A stretch of DNA of 64,000 bases from Pseudomonas sp. (GCA_007713455.1 VMRT01000010.1:62001-126000); one strand, 5' to 3'; positions 34,888-45,187 are shown, counted from the first letter of the stretch. Program-made: numbers and translations. The notes: generated by a model not told the origin, from the letters alone.

Positions 34888-35290
34888 TCAGCCGGCGGTT
34901 TTGCTTCGGTAGGCGCAATAACCTGGGCGCGGGCCGATACGCGGGTGGTTGCGGCAGGTGTCCGGGCGCTTGGCATAGACCGTGCAAAGCCGGGTCTTGC
35001 GGTCCAGATAGAGACAGTCGCCATTGGCCAGGCGGGTCAGCGTGAAGATCTCGTGCTTGTAATTGAAGTGCTCGACGATGCCCGGCCTTGCTCAGGCGCT
35101 TGGCGATGTTCTTCGCCGGCTCGTCGCGCTCGAAGGCATCGACCAGCTCCAGCCGGATCAGGTCGTCGATGCGTACCTCCACCGGCAGGGTGCAGCAGGT
35201 CGCATGGCAGTCGCGGCACAGGCCGGCGCTGTAGCGCACCCAGGTTTCCAGGCGTTCCGGGTCGGCGGAGGCGATCAATCTTGTCTTCAC
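34888..35290 (-). pseudogene. YkgJ-family cysteine-cluster protein, frameshifted
   Basis: From the GTG at 35290 the frame encodes about 68 residues of a YkgJ-type zinc/iron-chelating protein, including CRDCHATCC and VRIDDLIRLELVDAF. Near 35081-35083, in a run of three C (G on the coding strand), the family sequence jumps to another frame, where IVEHFNYKHEIFTLTRLANGDCLY and a cysteine-rich end (RLCTVYAKRPDTCRNHP, then GYCAYRSKTAG) continue to a TGA at 34888. One extra base explains this. The unshifted frame runs to 34790 with unrelated sequence. It may be a real inactivating mutation or a sequencing error in a short G run. Confidence 0.8.
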
Positions 35291-35493
35291 GGGCAGTCTT
35301 CGGTGCGTTCGGGCGCGCGGATCATAACGAGTCGCGCGGCGATTACCAGCGTCTTCCGACGGCGGCGACCGGACGGGCGGTAGCGCAGATGTAAAGGAAA
35401 CCTGCAACGCTTTTTCTGGAATGTCGAATGGAGGTGAACGGGCATGGCTGCCGCGAGTCCCTCTTGTGTGTCTTCGCTAACCGAGGTCTGTCC

Positions 35494-37944
35494 ATGACGC
35501 AGGAAACAGCCATTGCCACCGCTGAAGAAATTGCCGCTTTCCGTGAGCGAGTGTTGCGCAAGCTCACCTACTCGGTTGGCAAGGATCCGGAGAACGCCTC
35601 CGATTACGACTGGTTCCATGCGGTAGCCTTGGCTACTCGCGACAGCACCATCGACCGCTGGATGGATTGCACGCGCGAGGCTTACACCAGCGGGCAGAAG
35701 CGGGTTTATTACCTCTCTCTGGAGTTTCTCATCGGCCGCCTGCTGGTCGACAGCCTGAGCAACCTCGGCCTGTTCGACGTGGCGCGTGAAGCGCTCGCCG
35801 GGCTCGACGTGGATATCGAACGCATCCGCCTGCTGGAGCCTGACGCGGCGCTCGGCAATGGCGGCCTCGGCCGGCTCGCGGCCTGCTTCATGGAGAGCAT
35901 GGCGACCCTCGGCGTGGTCTCCCATGGTTACGGCATCCGTTATGACCACGGCCTGTTCCGCCAGGCCATCGTCGATGGCTGGCAACACGAGCAGACCGAG
36001 ACCTGGCTGGATTTCGGCAACCCCTGGGAGTTCGAGCGCTCCGAGGTGAAGTATCTGATCGGCTTCGGCGGCAGCGTCACGGCGGCCACCAACGAGAAAG
36101 GCGAGGTCCAGCACTTCTGGCACTGGGCCGAAGGGGTACGGGCGATCGCCTATGACACCCCCATCGTCGGTTGGCGCGGCGCCGGGGTGAACACGCTGCG
36201 CCTCTGGCGTGCGCGACCCGAGGCGGATTTCCATCTGGCGCGCTTCAACGCCGGTGACCATATCGGTGCAGCGGCCGAAGAGGCCCGCGCCGAAAGCATT
36301 TCACGGGTGCTCTATCCGGCCGATAGCACCGAGGCCGGGCAGGAGTTGCGCCTGCGCCAAGAGTATTTCTTCGTCGCCGCTTCGCTGCAGGACCTGCTGC
36401 GTCGCCACATCAAGCAGCGCGGTTCGCTGGACAGCCTGCCCGAGTACACCGCCATCCAGCTCAACGACACCCACCCGGCGATTGCCGTGGCCGAGCTGAT
36501 GCGCCTGCTGGTCGACGTGCACAGCTACGAGTGGCAGCACGCCTGGCGGCTGACGACGGCCACGCTGTCCTACACCAACCACACGCTGCTGCCCGAAGCG
36601 CTGGAAACCTGGCCGGTGGGCCTGATGGAGCGCCTGCTGCCGCGGCACATGCAGATCATCTACCTGATCAACGCCTACCATCTCGACCAGCTGCGCGAGC
36701 GCGGCGTCCACGATGCCGAGCTGCTGCGCTCGGTATCGCTGATCGAGGAAGATCACGGTCGCCGGGTGCGCATGGGCAATCTGGCCTTCCTCGGTTCGCA
36801 CAGCACCAATGGCGTATCCGGGCTGCACACCCAGCTGATGCGCAAGACCGTGTTCACCGATCTGCACAGCCTTTACCCGCAGCGGATCAACAGCAAGACC
36901 AACGGTATTACCTTCCGCCGCTGGCTCTACCAGGCCAATCCGCAGCTGACCCAGTTGCTGGTGGAGCATGTCGGCGAGGAGGTGCTCGATGAGCCGGAAA
37001 CCCGCCTGCGCGAGCTCGAACCCTTTGCCGAACAGGCCGCGTTCCGTCAGCGTTTCGCCGAGCAGCGGCTGGCCAACAAGCGTCACCTGGCCAATGTGAT
37101 CCAGGAGCGGCTGGGCATCAGCGTCGACCCGACCGCGCTATTCGACGTGCACGTCAAACGCATCCACGAGTACAAGCGCCAGTTGCTCAACCTGCTGCAC
37201 ACCGTCGCGTTGTACCAGGCGATTCGCTCCGATCCGGGCGGCAACTGGGTGCCGCGGGTGAAGATCTTCGCCGGCAAGGCGGCGGCGAGCTATCACCAGG
37301 CCAAGCTGATCATCAAGCTGACCAACGACATCGCCAATACCATCAATGCCGACCCCACCGTGCGCGGCCTGCTCAAGGTGGTGTTCCTGCCCAACTACAA
37401 CGTCAGTCTGGCCGAGGACATCATCCCGGCGGCGGACCTGTCGGAGCAGATTTCCACCGCCGGCCTGGAGGCTTCGGGTACCAGCAACATGAAGTTCGCC
37501 CTCAACGGGGCGCTGACCATCGGCACCCTGGACGGCGCCAATGTGGAGATGAGCGAGCAGATCGGCCTTGAACACATGTTCATCTTCGGCCTTACCGCGC
37601 AGCAGGTGAATGTGCGCAAGCAGGCCAACGAGTACAACGCCGAAGCCATCATCGGCGCGTCGCCGCGGCTCAGCGAAGTGCTCTCGGCGATTCGTGGCGG
37701 TGCCTTCTCGCCGGGTGATCCGGGCCGTTACACCGGGCTGGTGGATGGCATCAGCTGGCACGACACCTTCATGGTCTGCGCCGATTTCGAGGCTTACTGG
37801 CAGGCGCAGCTGGATGTCGAGGAGTGCTGGCGTGATCCGGCACGCTGGTGGCGTTCCTCCGTGCTGAACACCGCCCGCACCGGCTGGTTCTCGTCGGACC
37901 GCACCATTCGCGAGTACGCCCGGGAGATCTGGAAAGTGCTGTGA
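35494..37944 (+). CDS. glgP: Glycogen/maltodextrin phosphorylase
   Basis: This 816-residue enzyme releases glucose-1-phosphate from glycogen or maltodextrin. It has the family features YYLSLEFLIGR, LGNGGLGRLAACFMES, and the pyridoxal-phosphate site EASGTSNMKFALNGA with the cofactor lysine at residue 667. The ATG at 35494 is preceded by a weak CGAGG ribosome binding site, and 66 bases of open frame upstream are not conserved. The other glycogen genes (glgA, glgB, glgC) are not in this window. fbp follows on the same strand but 180 bases later, so it is probably a separate unit. Confidence 0.95.
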   Translation: MTQETAIATAEEIAAFRERVLRKLTYSVGKDPENASDYDWFHAVALATRDSTIDRWMDCTREAYTSGQKRVYYLSLEFLIGRLLVDSLSNLGLFDVAREALAGLDVDIERIRLLEPDAALGNGGLGRLAACFMESMATLGVVSHGYGIRYDHGLFRQAIVDGWQHEQTETWLDFGNPWEFERSEVKYLIGFGGSVTAATNEKGEVQHFWHWAEGVRAIAYDTPIVGWRGAGVNTLRLWRARPEADFHLARFNAGDHIGAAAEEARAESISRVLYPADSTEAGQELRLRQEYFFVAASLQDLLRRHIKQRGSLDSLPEYTAIQLNDTHPAIAVAELMRLLVDVHSYEWQHAWRLTTATLSYTNHTLLPEALETWPVGLMERLLPRHMQIIYLINAYHLDQLRERGVHDAELLRSVSLIEEDHGRRVRMGNLAFLGSHSTNGVSGLHTQLMRKTVFTDLHSLYPQRINSKTNGITFRRWLYQANPQLTQLLVEHVGEEVLDEPETRLRELEPFAEQAAFRQRFAEQRLANKRHLANVIQERLGISVDPTALFDVHVKRIHEYKRQLLNLLHTVALYQAIRSDPGGNWVPRVKIFAGKAAASYHQAKLIIKLTNDIANTINADPTVRGLLKVVFLPNYNVSLAEDIIPAADLSEQISTAGLEASGTSNMKFALNGALTIGTLDGANVEMSEQIGLEHMFIFGLTAQQVNVRKQANEYNAEAIIGASPRLSEVLSAIRGGAFSPGDPGRYTGLVDGISWHDTFMVCADFEAYWQAQLDVEECWRDPARWWRSSVLNTARTGWFSSDRTIREYAREIWKVL

Positions 37945-38127
37945 TGGCCGGCGCGCCGGAGTGTCATCCGCCGGCGCGCAGCCACAAATGGCGAGGGTTG
38001 CCGACCGTGCTGGCAATCTGGCCGCCGCTTCGCTGAACTCTGCAGGGGGCGGACCTGTCTGAGGGGAGTTAGTTTTCCTACGGCCTGCTAAACTGCGCGG
38101 GTTTATCCTTCCTCCGGAGTCATTTCC

Positions 38128-39138
38128 ATGTCACGCGTAACCCTCAGTCGCTACCTCATCGAGCAGACTCGCAGTAACAACACGCCTGCTGATCTGCGCT
38201 TTCTCATCGAGGTCGTGGCACGAGCGTGCAAGGAAATCAGCCACGCGGTATCCAAGGGCGCCCTCGGAGGCGTACTGGGTAGCGCCGACAGCGAGAACAT
38301 CCAGGGCGAAGTGCAGAAGAAGCTCGACGTGCTCTCCAACGAAATCCTGCTGGAGGCAAACGAGTGGGGCGGCCACCTGGCCGGCATGGCGTCCGAGGAA
38401 ATGGACAACGCCTACCAGATTCCCGGCAAGTACCCGAAGGGTGCCTATCTGCTGGTCTTCGATCCGCTGGACGGCTCGAGCAATATCGACGTCAACGTCT
38501 CGGTCGGCACCATCTTCTCCGTGCTGCGCTGCCCGGATGCCTGTTTCAGTCAGAACGACGCACTCGGCGAGGAAGCCTTCCTGCAGCCGGGGACCAAGCA
38601 GGTTGCCGCCGGCTACGCCATCTACGGCCCGCAGACCATGCTGATTCTGACTCTCGGCCACGGCGTGATGGGCTTCACCCTGGATCGTGAGCTGGGCAGC
38701 TTCGTGCTTACCCACGAGAACCTCAGCGTTCCGCAGAGCACCGCCGAATTCGCCATCAACATGTCCAACCAGCGCCACTGGGAAGAGCCGGTGCAGCGCT
38801 ATGTCGGCGAGCTGCTGGCCGGCAAGGACGGCCCGCTGGGCAAGAACTACAACATGCGCTGGATTGCCTCGATGGTGGCCGACGTGCATCGCATCCTCAC
38901 CCGCGGCGGCCTGTTCATGTACCCGCGTGACAACCGCGACCCTTCCATGGCCGGCAAGCTGCGCCTGATGTACGAGGCCAACCCGATGGCGATGATCGTC
39001 GAGCAGGCCGGCGGCGCCGCCACCAACGGTACGCAGCGCATCCTGGAAATTCAGCCGGAGTCCCTGCACCAGCGCGTGCCGGTGTTCCTCGGTTCGAAGG
39101 AAGAAGTCGAGCGCGTCACCGGCTACCACCAGGGCTGA
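38128..39138 (+). CDS. fbp: Fructose-1,6-bisphosphatase class 1
   Basis: This 336-residue cytosolic enzyme hydrolyses fructose-1,6-bisphosphate to fructose-6-phosphate in gluconeogenesis. The metal- and substrate-binding motif [13 protein letters not shown] has Asp112 and Asp115, and the GGLFMYPRD segment near residue 260 is also typical. CTCCGGAG upstream gives a good ribosome binding site. The next gene (DUF924) starts 3 bases after the stop and is probably co-transcribed. Confidence 0.96.
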   Translation: MSRVTLSRYLIEQTRSNNTPADLRFLIEVVARACKEISHAVSKGALGGVLGSADSENIQGEVQKKLDVLSNEILLEANEWGGHLAGMASEEMDNAYQIPGKYPKGAYLLVFDPLDGSSNIDVNVSVGTIFSVLRCPDACFSQNDALGEEAFLQPGTKQVAAGYAIYGPQTMLILTLGHGVMGFTLDRELGSFVLTHENLSVPQSTAEFAINMSNQRHWEEPVQRYVGELLAGKDGPLGKNYNMRWIASMVADVHRILTRGGLFMYPRDNRDPSMAGKLRLMYEANPMAMIVEQAGGAATNGTQRILEIQPESLHQRVPVFLGSKEEVERVTGYHQG

Positions 39139-39141
39139 CCG

Positions 39142-39744
39142 ATGCAGGCGCCCTGGCAGGACTTGCTCCACTGGTGGTTCGGCCAGGGCACCAGCGCCAG
39201 CGAGATCGCGGCTGAAAAGCAGCGACTCTGGTTTGGCTATCGCGCAGAACAGGACGACGAGGCGCGCCAGCGCTTCGGCGCACTGGTCGAACAGGCTCTG
39301 AACGGCGAGCTGCAGGACTGGGCCGAATTGCCCGAGGGCTGGCTCGCACTGGTGCTGCTGCTCGATCAGCTGCCGCGCATGATCCATCGCAACACGCCGA
39401 AGGCTTTCGCCGGCGACGAGCGCGCCCAGTACCTGGTTCGCGATGGCCTGGCCCACGGCGGCGACATGCTGTTGGCGCCGATCCAGCGTGTGTTCATCTA
39501 CCTGGTGCTGGAGCACGCGGAGAACCTGGCAACCCAGGATCTGGCCGTCGCGCAGTTCACTGCCTTGCGCGACATCGCCGACGAGGCTGAACAACCGCTG
39601 TTCGTCGGCTTTCTCGACTATGCCGAGCGCCACCGCGAGGTGATCTCCCGCTTCGGTCGCTTCCCGCATCGCAATGCAATTCTCGGCCGCGAGTCCAGTG
39701 ACGCCGAGCGACTATTTCTGGAACAGCCGGGCTCGTCCTTCTGA
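39142..39744 (+). CDS. DUF924 family protein
   Basis: This 200-residue soluble protein has the DUF924 pattern: LHWWFG at the start, a central VLLLDQLPRMIHRNTPKAFAGD (key residues DQLPR and the following R), and the C-terminal FGRFPHRNAILGRESSDAE. The family is alpha-helical and TPR-like, with no established biochemical role that I can state. It begins 3 bases after fbp, an arrangement that suggests co-expression. Confidence 0.87.
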   Translation: MQAPWQDLLHWWFGQGTSASEIAAEKQRLWFGYRAEQDDEARQRFGALVEQALNGELQDWAELPEGWLALVLLLDQLPRMIHRNTPKAFAGDERAQYLVRDGLAHGGDMLLAPIQRVFIYLVLEHAENLATQDLAVAQFTALRDIADEAEQPLFVGFLDYAERHREVISRFGRFPHRNAILGRESSDAERLFLEQPGSSF

Positions 39745-39825
39745 GCGCGGATGCCATTTCCGGCCAACGCTCCGCGGCACCGCTTCCGCGGGGCATTGAA
39801 CCTTAGAACAAGCAAGGAGCTCGAT

Positions 39826-40080
39826 ATGCCATTACGTACCCCATTGCTGATTGCCTGCGTCGTCCTGCTGGCTGCCTGCAGTCCGATCACCCAGGAAAAC
39901 TTCGCCAAGCTCAAGCCCGGCATGGAACGGGTGGAAGTCGAGCAGTTGCTCGGCAAACCCTCCGAATGCGCCGGGGCGCTGGGGATGTCGAGCTGCACCT
40001 GGGGAGAGAAGAATCGCTTCATCAGCGTCCAGTTCGCCGGCGACAAGGTGATGATGTTTTCCGGCAAGGGGCTGAAATAA
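39826..40080 (+). CDS. Small lipoprotein, SmpA/OmlA-like
   Basis: This 84-residue protein has a lipoprotein signal ending LLAACS (Cys about residue 19) and a mature part ITQENFAKLKPGMERVEVEQLLGKP that resembles the small two-layer domain of BamE/SmpA-type proteins, here much shorter. It is probably attached to the outer membrane. AAGGAG precedes the ATG at 39826. It lies 28 bases before the lipocalin gene and is probably in the same transcript. The function is unknown. Confidence 0.78.
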   Translation: MPLRTPLLIACVVLLAACSPITQENFAKLKPGMERVEVEQLLGKPSECAGALGMSSCTWGEKNRFISVQFAGDKVMMFSGKGLK

Positions 40081-40107
40081 CTGCTGATGTAACTCAGGAG
40101 ATATCCC

Positions 40108-40644
40108 ATGCGTGCGAGTGTCGTTGCCCTGCTGTGCCTGATGCTGTTGAGCGGCTGCGCAGGAGGCGGGCGCGAACAGCCCCCTGAAACGGTCGGCGAG
40201 GTCGACCTTCAACGCTATCAGGGGACCTGGTACGAGCTGGCGCGCTTGCCGATGTTCTTTCAGCGCAATTGCATACGCTCCGAAGCGAATTACCAGTTGC
40301 AGGCCGATGGCAGCGTGGCGGTGACCAACCGTTGCGAAACAGAAGACGGCGACTGGCAGGAAGCCAAAGGCGAAGCGGTGCCGCAGGAAGCCGGTATTAC
40401 CGATCGGCTGTGGGTGCGCTTCGACAACTGGTTCAGCCGGCTCTTTCCCGGTCTGACCAAGGGCCACTACTGGGTGCTCTATCTGGACGAGGGCTACAGC
40501 ACTGCGCTGGTCGGCAGCCCGGATCGCAAGTATCTCTGGCTGCTTGCGCGGGACACCGAGGTCGACCAGGCGACCCGCGATCGCCTGCTCTCCGAGGCCG
40601 AGCGGCGCGGTTACGACACCAGCGAACTGATCTGGCGCCAGTAA
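40108..40644 (+). CDS. blc: Outer-membrane lipocalin (Blc-like lipoprotein)
   Basis: This 178-residue lipoprotein has a lipobox LLSGC (Cys about residue 17) and the lipocalin signature YQGTWYELARLPMFFQ near residue 40. The later motifs are VTNRCETEDGDW, YWVLYLDEGYSTALVGSPDRKYLWLLAR and a C-terminal GYDTSELI. Bacterial lipocalins bind fatty acids or lysophospholipids at the outer membrane and are often induced in stationary phase. It follows another small lipoprotein gene. Confidence 0.92.
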   Translation: MRASVVALLCLMLLSGCAGGGREQPPETVGEVDLQRYQGTWYELARLPMFFQRNCIRSEANYQLQADGSVAVTNRCETEDGDWQEAKGEAVPQEAGITDRLWVRFDNWFSRLFPGLTKGHYWVLYLDEGYSTALVGSPDRKYLWLLARDTEVDQATRDRLLSEAERRGYDTSELIWRQ

Positions 40645-40657
40645 TCGTTTGGCCTGC

Positions 40658-41083
40658 TCAGTCCCATTCCAGACGCGCCAGCTGCCATTCGCCTCGGTCC
40701 TGGCGCCACTCGAGTCTGACCTGATAATGCCCCGCCTGCTGCGGCAGGAGTGATTCGGCGCCGGCGAGCGTCACCTGTGCCTCGGTATGGCCGCGATCGG
40801 GATAGGTCGGATCGACCCAGCTGCGCTGGCTGAGGGCGATTACCCGGACATTGCGATGGCGCAGGAACATCAGTGTTGCCGTGCGCCGCGCCCATTCCTG
40901 ATCGTACTGCCGCTGCGCCTGGAAATCTGCGTGCAGCAGTTCCATCAGGTCGCCGACCTGCTTGTTCTCCAGGGTCGTCTGCAACTGCTCGGCGGCCTGC
41001 TGCAGCGCTGCTTCCGGGTCGTCCCGGCCGCAGCCGGCCAGAGTCATTAATAGCGCCAGTGCCGCTATTTTCCATGCTGACAT
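40658..41083 (-). CDS. Hypothetical lipoprotein
   Basis: This 141-residue protein has a lipoprotein signal (MSAWKIAALALLMTLAGC) and a mature part starting with a helix, then a mixed region ending QAGHYQVRLEWRQDRGEWQLARLEWD. This end is reminiscent of NTF2-like or DUF4878-type folds, but no family is certain. A GGAG ribosome binding site lies before the ATG at 41083. It is convergent with the lipocalin and divergent from pip. The longer frame reading up to 42040 is an artefact. Confidence 0.75.
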   Translation of the reverse strand: MSAWKIAALALLMTLAGCGRDDPEAALQQAAEQLQTTLENKQVGDLMELLHADFQAQRQYDQEWARRTATLMFLRHRNVRVIALSQRSWVDPTYPDRGHTEAQVTLAGAESLLPQQAGHYQVRLEWRQDRGEWQLARLEWD

Positions 41084-41161
41084 GCTCAACTCCGTGAACC
41101 TCGTTATGATGCCGCTAACGTCATGGGGGCCAGCCGGCCCGCCGCAGATCAGGAGTGTGCC

Positions 41162-42133
41162 ATGCAGACCTTGTATCCGGAGATCAAACCCTACGCCCGA
41201 CACGAGCTGGCGGTGGAAGAACCGCATGTGCTCTATGTCGACGAGAGTGGGTCGCCGGATGGTCTGCCCGTATTGTTCGTCCATGGCGGTCCCGGCGGGG
41301 GCTGCGATGCCCTCAGCCGCCGCTTCTTCGATCCGACCCTGTACCGCATCATCACCTTCGATCAGCGTGGCTGCGGACGTTCGACGCCCCATGCCAGCCT
41401 GGAGAACAACACCACCGCACATCTGATTGCCGACATGCAGCGCATCCGCGAGCATCTGGGCATCGACAAGTGGGTGCTGTTCGGCGGTTCCTGGGGCTCG
41501 ACGCTCTCCCTGGCCTACGCCCAGCGCTATCCCGAGCATGTGCATGCGCTGATCCTGCGAGGCATCTTCCTCTGCCGTCCGCAGGACCTCGCCTGGTTCT
41601 ATCAGGAAGGCGCCAGCCGGCTCTTCCCGGACTACTGGCAGGACTTCCTCTCGCCGATTCCGCTGGAGGAACGCGACGATCTGATGCAAGCGTTCTACCG
41701 CCGTCTCACCGGCAACGACCAGATCGCCCAGATGCACGCCGCCAAGGCGTGGTCCTGCTGGGAAGGTCGCACCGCCACGCTGCGGCCGAATCACAACGTC
41801 GTCGAGCGGTTTGCCGATGCGCACCGGGCGCTGTCGATGGCGCGGATCGAATGCCACTACTTCGTCAATCAGGCCTTTCTCGAGCCGGATCAGCTCTTGC
41901 GCGACATGCCGAAGATCGCCCACCTGCCGGGCATCATCGTGCACGGCCGTTACGATGCCATCTGCCCGCTGGACAATGCCTGGGCGCTGCATCAGGCGTG
42001 GCCGAACAGCGAGTTGCAGATCATTCGCGACGCCGGGCATTCGGCGGCGGAGCTAGGCATTACCGATGCGCTGATTCGGGCGACCGGTGAGATCGCCCAC
42101 CGCTTGCTCGATCTGCCTCCGACAGACGCCTGA
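41162..42133 (+). CDS. pip: Proline iminopeptidase
   Basis: This 323-residue alpha/beta hydrolase of peptidase family S33 removes N-terminal proline from peptides. It has the oxyanion HGGPGGG near residue 40, the FDQRGCGRS motif, the nucleophile elbow GGSWGS near residue 110, and a C-terminal GRYDAICPLDNAW and DAGHSA with the remaining catalytic Asp and His. CAGGAG precedes the ATG at 41162. dtd follows after 15 bases, the usual pseudomonad pair. Confidence 0.95.
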   Translation: MQTLYPEIKPYARHELAVEEPHVLYVDESGSPDGLPVLFVHGGPGGGCDALSRRFFDPTLYRIITFDQRGCGRSTPHASLENNTTAHLIADMQRIREHLGIDKWVLFGGSWGSTLSLAYAQRYPEHVHALILRGIFLCRPQDLAWFYQEGASRLFPDYWQDFLSPIPLEERDDLMQAFYRRLTGNDQIAQMHAAKAWSCWEGRTATLRPNHNVVERFADAHRALSMARIECHYFVNQAFLEPDQLLRDMPKIAHLPGIIVHGRYDAICPLDNAWALHQAWPNSELQIIRDAGHSAAELGITDALIRATGEIAHRLLDLPPTDA

Positions 42134-42148
42134 CGGAGCCGCCCAGCG

Positions 42149-42586
42149 ATGAAAGCATTGATCCAGCGTGTCCGTCAGGCACGGGTCGAGATCGCAGGCG
42201 AGGTGGTCGGTGCCATCGATCAGGGGCTGCTGGTATTGGTGGGCGTCGAGCGCGAGGACGATCATGCCCGCGCCGACAAGCTGTTGCACAAGCTGCTCAA
42301 CTACCGCGTCTTCAGCGACGAGCAGGGCAAGATGAATCGCTCGCTGAAGGATATCGACGGTGGTCTGCTGCTGGTATCGCAGTTCACCCTGGCGGCCGAC
42401 ACCCGCAGCGGGCTGCGGCCGAGTTTCTCCAGCGCCGCGCCACCAGCGCACGGCGAAGCGCTCTACGACTACCTGCTGGCCCAGGCGCGCCAGCAGCATA
42501 CACAGGTGGCCTGCGGGCGTTTCGGCGCCGAGATGCAGGTGCATCTGGTCAACGACGGTCCTGTGACCTTTCTCCTCGAAAGCTGA
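42149..42586 (+). CDS. dtd: D-aminoacyl-tRNA deacylase
   Basis: This 145-residue cytosolic homodimeric enzyme clears D-amino acids mischarged on tRNA. The family motifs are [11 protein letters not shown] near residues 74-83 and [22 protein letters not shown] at the C-terminus, including the cross-dimer NDGPVT stretch typical of the family. It is 15 bases downstream of pip and probably in the same transcript. Confidence 0.95.
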   Translation: MKALIQRVRQARVEIAGEVVGAIDQGLLVLVGVEREDDHARADKLLHKLLNYRVFSDEQGKMNRSLKDIDGGLLLVSQFTLAADTRSGLRPSFSSAAPPAHGEALYDYLLAQARQQHTQVACGRFGAEMQVHLVNDGPVTFLLES

Positions 42587-42596
42587 CGCGCGTGAA

Positions 42597-43016
42597 TCAG
42601 TGCCGGACCGGTTCCAGGTCGTTCTCGCGCAGCCAGGTGATCGCGTACTCGCGCAGCTGCACGGTCTGGTAGTCCAGCCAGGCCTCTCTCACCGCAGGGA
42701 AATCCTCCAGCTTGAAGTCGAAGGTGCGCAGCGGCTTGCGGCCGTTCAGCGCACTGCTCAGCACCGCGTGGGCGATCGGGTCGTGTTGGGTGAAGAGGAA
42801 GGCCTCACGCATCGCCATGGATTGCGCGAGCTCCAGCGGTTCGATGTGCAGATAGCGATCCTGCTGTACGTCGTATTTCTCCATGACACCGGGGGCTGGC
42901 TCGCGGGGAAAAACGGCGCGGATGGCACCGCTTTCAAGGTCCAGGTAGTACTCGGCGCTGTCGCGTCCATCCAGAGCGTACTCCAGACGGTGCATGTCGA
43001 TGGTCAATGGTCGCAT
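42597..43016 (-). CDS. UPF0158 family protein
   Basis: This 139-residue protein of unknown function has the UPF0158 pattern: an N-terminal helix, then EYYLDLESGAI, then RYLHIEPLELAQSMAMREAF, and a C-terminal FKLEDFPAVREAWLDYQTVQLREYAITWL region. It is soluble, has no signal peptide, and is acidic. It converges with dtd, with 10 bases between the stops. I cannot assign a biochemical role. Confidence 0.78.
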   Translation of the reverse strand: MRPLTIDMHRLEYALDGRDSAEYYLDLESGAIRAVFPREPAPGVMEKYDVQQDRYLHIEPLELAQSMAMREAFLFTQHDPIAHAVLSSALNGRKPLRTFDFKLEDFPAVREAWLDYQTVQLREYAITWLRENDLEPVRH

Positions 43017-43189
43017 GGCAAGAACGGCTCTTTTAGGGATTCGTTGGAGTGTCGAGGCCGCAGCGCAGACGCGCTGAAGCGTGAGCAGTCCTTATCTGTG
43101 ACTCCCTTGCACCGGGTGGGTGCGTTACGTTCATCGGGGCGCATCGGCCGGGCGGCGAGCGGCGAAGGTAGTGCGTCAGCCGTTCAGGC

Positions 43190-43897
43190 TCAGAACAGCC
43201 GGGCAAGCAGGGCGCTGACCGCCGTTTCCACGCGCAGGATGCGCTCGCCCAGCTGGACCGGCTGCAGACCGGCCGCGGCCAGTTTGTCCACCTCGTAGGG
43301 AATCCAGCCGCCTTCCGGGCCGATCGCCAGGGTGACAGGCTGCGTTACGGCACGGGGGCAATGGGGAAAATCGCCGGGATGGCCGACCAGCCCCAGGGTG
43401 TCTGCGGCAAGCTGAGGCAGGCGATCCTCGACGAAGGGCTTGAAGCGCTTCTCGATAATGACCTCCGGCAGGACGGTGTCACGCGCCTGTTCCAGGCCGA
43501 GGATCAGCTGCTCGTGGATGGCGGCGGGCTCGAGGAATGGCGTTTGCCAGAAGCTTTTCTCGACGCGATAGCTGTTGAGCAATACCAGCCGCGGCACGCC
43601 CATGGCGGCCACGGTCTGCAGCACGCGGCGCAGCATCTTAGGTCGTGGAAGCGCCAGTAGCAGGGTCACCGGCAGCTTCGCCGGCGGTGGTTGGTCGAAG
43701 CTGACCTGCAGCTCTGCCTCGTGAGCATCCAGGCGCAGCAGCTGTCCGCTGCCCATGTTGCCGCCCACGCGGCCAACTCTGAGCTGCTCGCCCGCCTCGG
43801 CGCGATGGACCTGTTGCAGGTGAGTCAGGCGCCGGTCACGCAGCAATACACGGTCATCGGCGATGAAATCGGCCGTGTCGAGCAGCAGCAGGTTCAC
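43190..43897 (-). CDS. rsmE: 16S rRNA (uracil-1498-N3)-methyltransferase
   Basis: This 235-residue SPOUT-class methyltransferase modifies U1498 of 16S rRNA with S-adenosylmethionine. It has a PUA-like N-terminal part and the C-terminal knot motifs [20 protein letters not shown] and [16 protein letters not shown]. Its start overlaps the end of tatC by 4 bases, so it is the last gene of the ubi-his-tat run on the minus strand. Confidence 0.93.
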   Translation of the reverse strand: MNLLLLDTADFIADDRVLLRDRRLTHLQQVHRAEAGEQLRVGRVGGNMGSGQLLRLDAHEAELQVSFDQPPPAKLPVTLLLALPRPKMLRRVLQTVAAMGVPRLVLLNSYRVEKSFWQTPFLEPAAIHEQLILGLEQARDTVLPEVIIEKRFKPFVEDRLPQLAADTLGLVGHPGDFPHCPRAVTQPVTLAIGPEGGWIPYEVDKLAAAGLQPVQLGERILRVETAVSALLARLF

Positions 43898-44697
43898 GGA
43901 CGCGGCGCGGGGGGCTGGTCGCTGGCTTCTGCAGGGTCTTCCTCGGCATCGCCACGGAACTGCGCTTCACGCGTCTTGATCATGCTGCCGCAGATCACCC
44001 CGGCTTCGAACAACAGCCACATCGGTATCGCCAGCAAAGACTGAGAGAACACGTCCGGTGGCGTCAGCACCATGCCGACGGCAAAGCAGCCGACGACCAC
44101 ATAGGGTCGGCTCTTGCGCAGGGTGGCGACGTCGACGATGCCCACCCAGATCAGCAGAAAAGTCGCCACTGGAATCTCGAATGCCACGCCGAAGGCGAAG
44201 AACAGCGTGAGCACGAAGTCCAGGTACTGGCCGATGTCCGTCATCATCGCCACGCCTTCCGGCGTCACGCTGGCGAAGAAGCCGAACATGATCGGGAACA
44301 CAACGAAATAGGCGAAGGCCATGCCGGCGTAGAACAGGAAAATGCTCGACACCAGCAGCGGCACGGCGATGCGCTTTTCGTGCTTGTACAGGCCTGGGGC
44401 GATGAAGCCCCATATCTGGTACAGGATGATCGGCATCGACAGGAACAGCGCGACCATCAAGGTCAGCTTGAACGGTGTCAGGAAGGGCGAGGCGACGCCG
44501 GTGGCGATCATCGTCGCGCCTTCCGGCAGATAGGCGCGCAGCGGTGCGGCGACCAGTGCGTAGATCTGCTGGGAGAAGTAGAACAGCCCGCCGAACAGCA
44601 GGCCGATGGCCACGACGCAGCGCAGCAGGCGCTTGCGCAGTTCGGTCAGATGAGCGATCAGGGGCATTTCCTGATCATCGATGGAAGACTGGCTCAT
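43894..44697 (-). CDS. tatC: Sec-independent translocase subunit TatC
   Basis: This 267-residue inner-membrane protein has six hydrophobic segments and is the signal-peptide receptor of the twin-arginine translocase. The N-terminal [11 protein letters not shown] and the later [15 protein letters not shown], with its conserved Glu, are typical. It starts within the tatB stop (4-base overlap). The Tat-type aldo/keto reductase at 9.7 kb is one likely substrate in this window. Confidence 0.96.
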   Translation of the reverse strand: MSQSSIDDQEMPLIAHLTELRKRLLRCVVAIGLLFGGLFYFSQQIYALVAAPLRAYLPEGATMIATGVASPFLTPFKLTLMVALFLSMPIILYQIWGFIAPGLYKHEKRIAVPLLVSSIFLFYAGMAFAYFVVFPIMFGFFASVTPEGVAMMTDIGQYLDFVLTLFFAFGVAFEIPVATFLLIWVGIVDVATLRKSRPYVVVGCFAVGMVLTPPDVFSQSLLAIPMWLLFEAGVICGSMIKTREAQFRGDAEEDPAEASDQPPAPRP

Positions 44698-45116
44698 GGT
44701 TCTGGCGATCTGTCGGGGCGAGGGGTAGGTGCGGGTTCAGCAACAGGTGCAGCTGGCGGCACTTCCGGGCTGGGGCTGGGCGTAACGGCGGCGCCGGTAC
44801 TGTCCGCAGTTTCGCTCGCCGTGTTTTCGGTCGGCGGTGGCGTGGCGGTGCTCGAGCTGGTGGTCGAAGTCGGCGGCATGATGCTTTGCTTCATTTCCCG
44901 CTCCAGGTCGAGGATGCGCTCGTTGTGCAGCTGCCGACGGATCTCGTCGGCACCGATCTCGCGCTCCACCTCGGCCTTGATGTTGCTGAAGCTGCGTTTC
45001 AGCCGGCCAACCCACAGTCCCGTAGTGCGAACTGCACCGGGCAGGCGTTCCGGCCCGAGCACCATCAATGCCACCAGGCCGACCAGTAGCAGTTCGGTGA
45101 AACCGATATCGAACAT
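44694..45116 (-). CDS. tatB: Sec-independent translocase subunit TatB
   Basis: This 140-residue protein has an N-terminal membrane helix ([26 protein letters not shown]), the Glu and Pro residues typical of TatB, an amphipathic helix ([25 protein letters not shown]), and a long low-complexity tail rich in Pro, Thr and Ser. TatB works with TatC in substrate binding. It lies 71 bases after tatA. Confidence 0.94.
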   Translation of the reverse strand: MFDIGFTELLLVGLVALMVLGPERLPGAVRTTGLWVGRLKRSFSNIKAEVEREIGADEIRRQLHNERILDLEREMKQSIMPPTSTTSSSTATPPPTENTASETADSTGAAVTPSPSPEVPPAAPVAEPAPTPRPDRSPEP

Positions 45117-45187
45117 CAGGACGTGCTCACATCAATAGGGAGAGCGGCCGGGCAGCGAAGGACGCCGCTCGGCCGCATGGAACGTTA

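Noticed and set aside
40658..42040. 460-residue minus-strand frame running through pip
   Set aside because: Only the last 141 codons (lipoprotein signal onward) look real; the upstream part is the shadow of pip.
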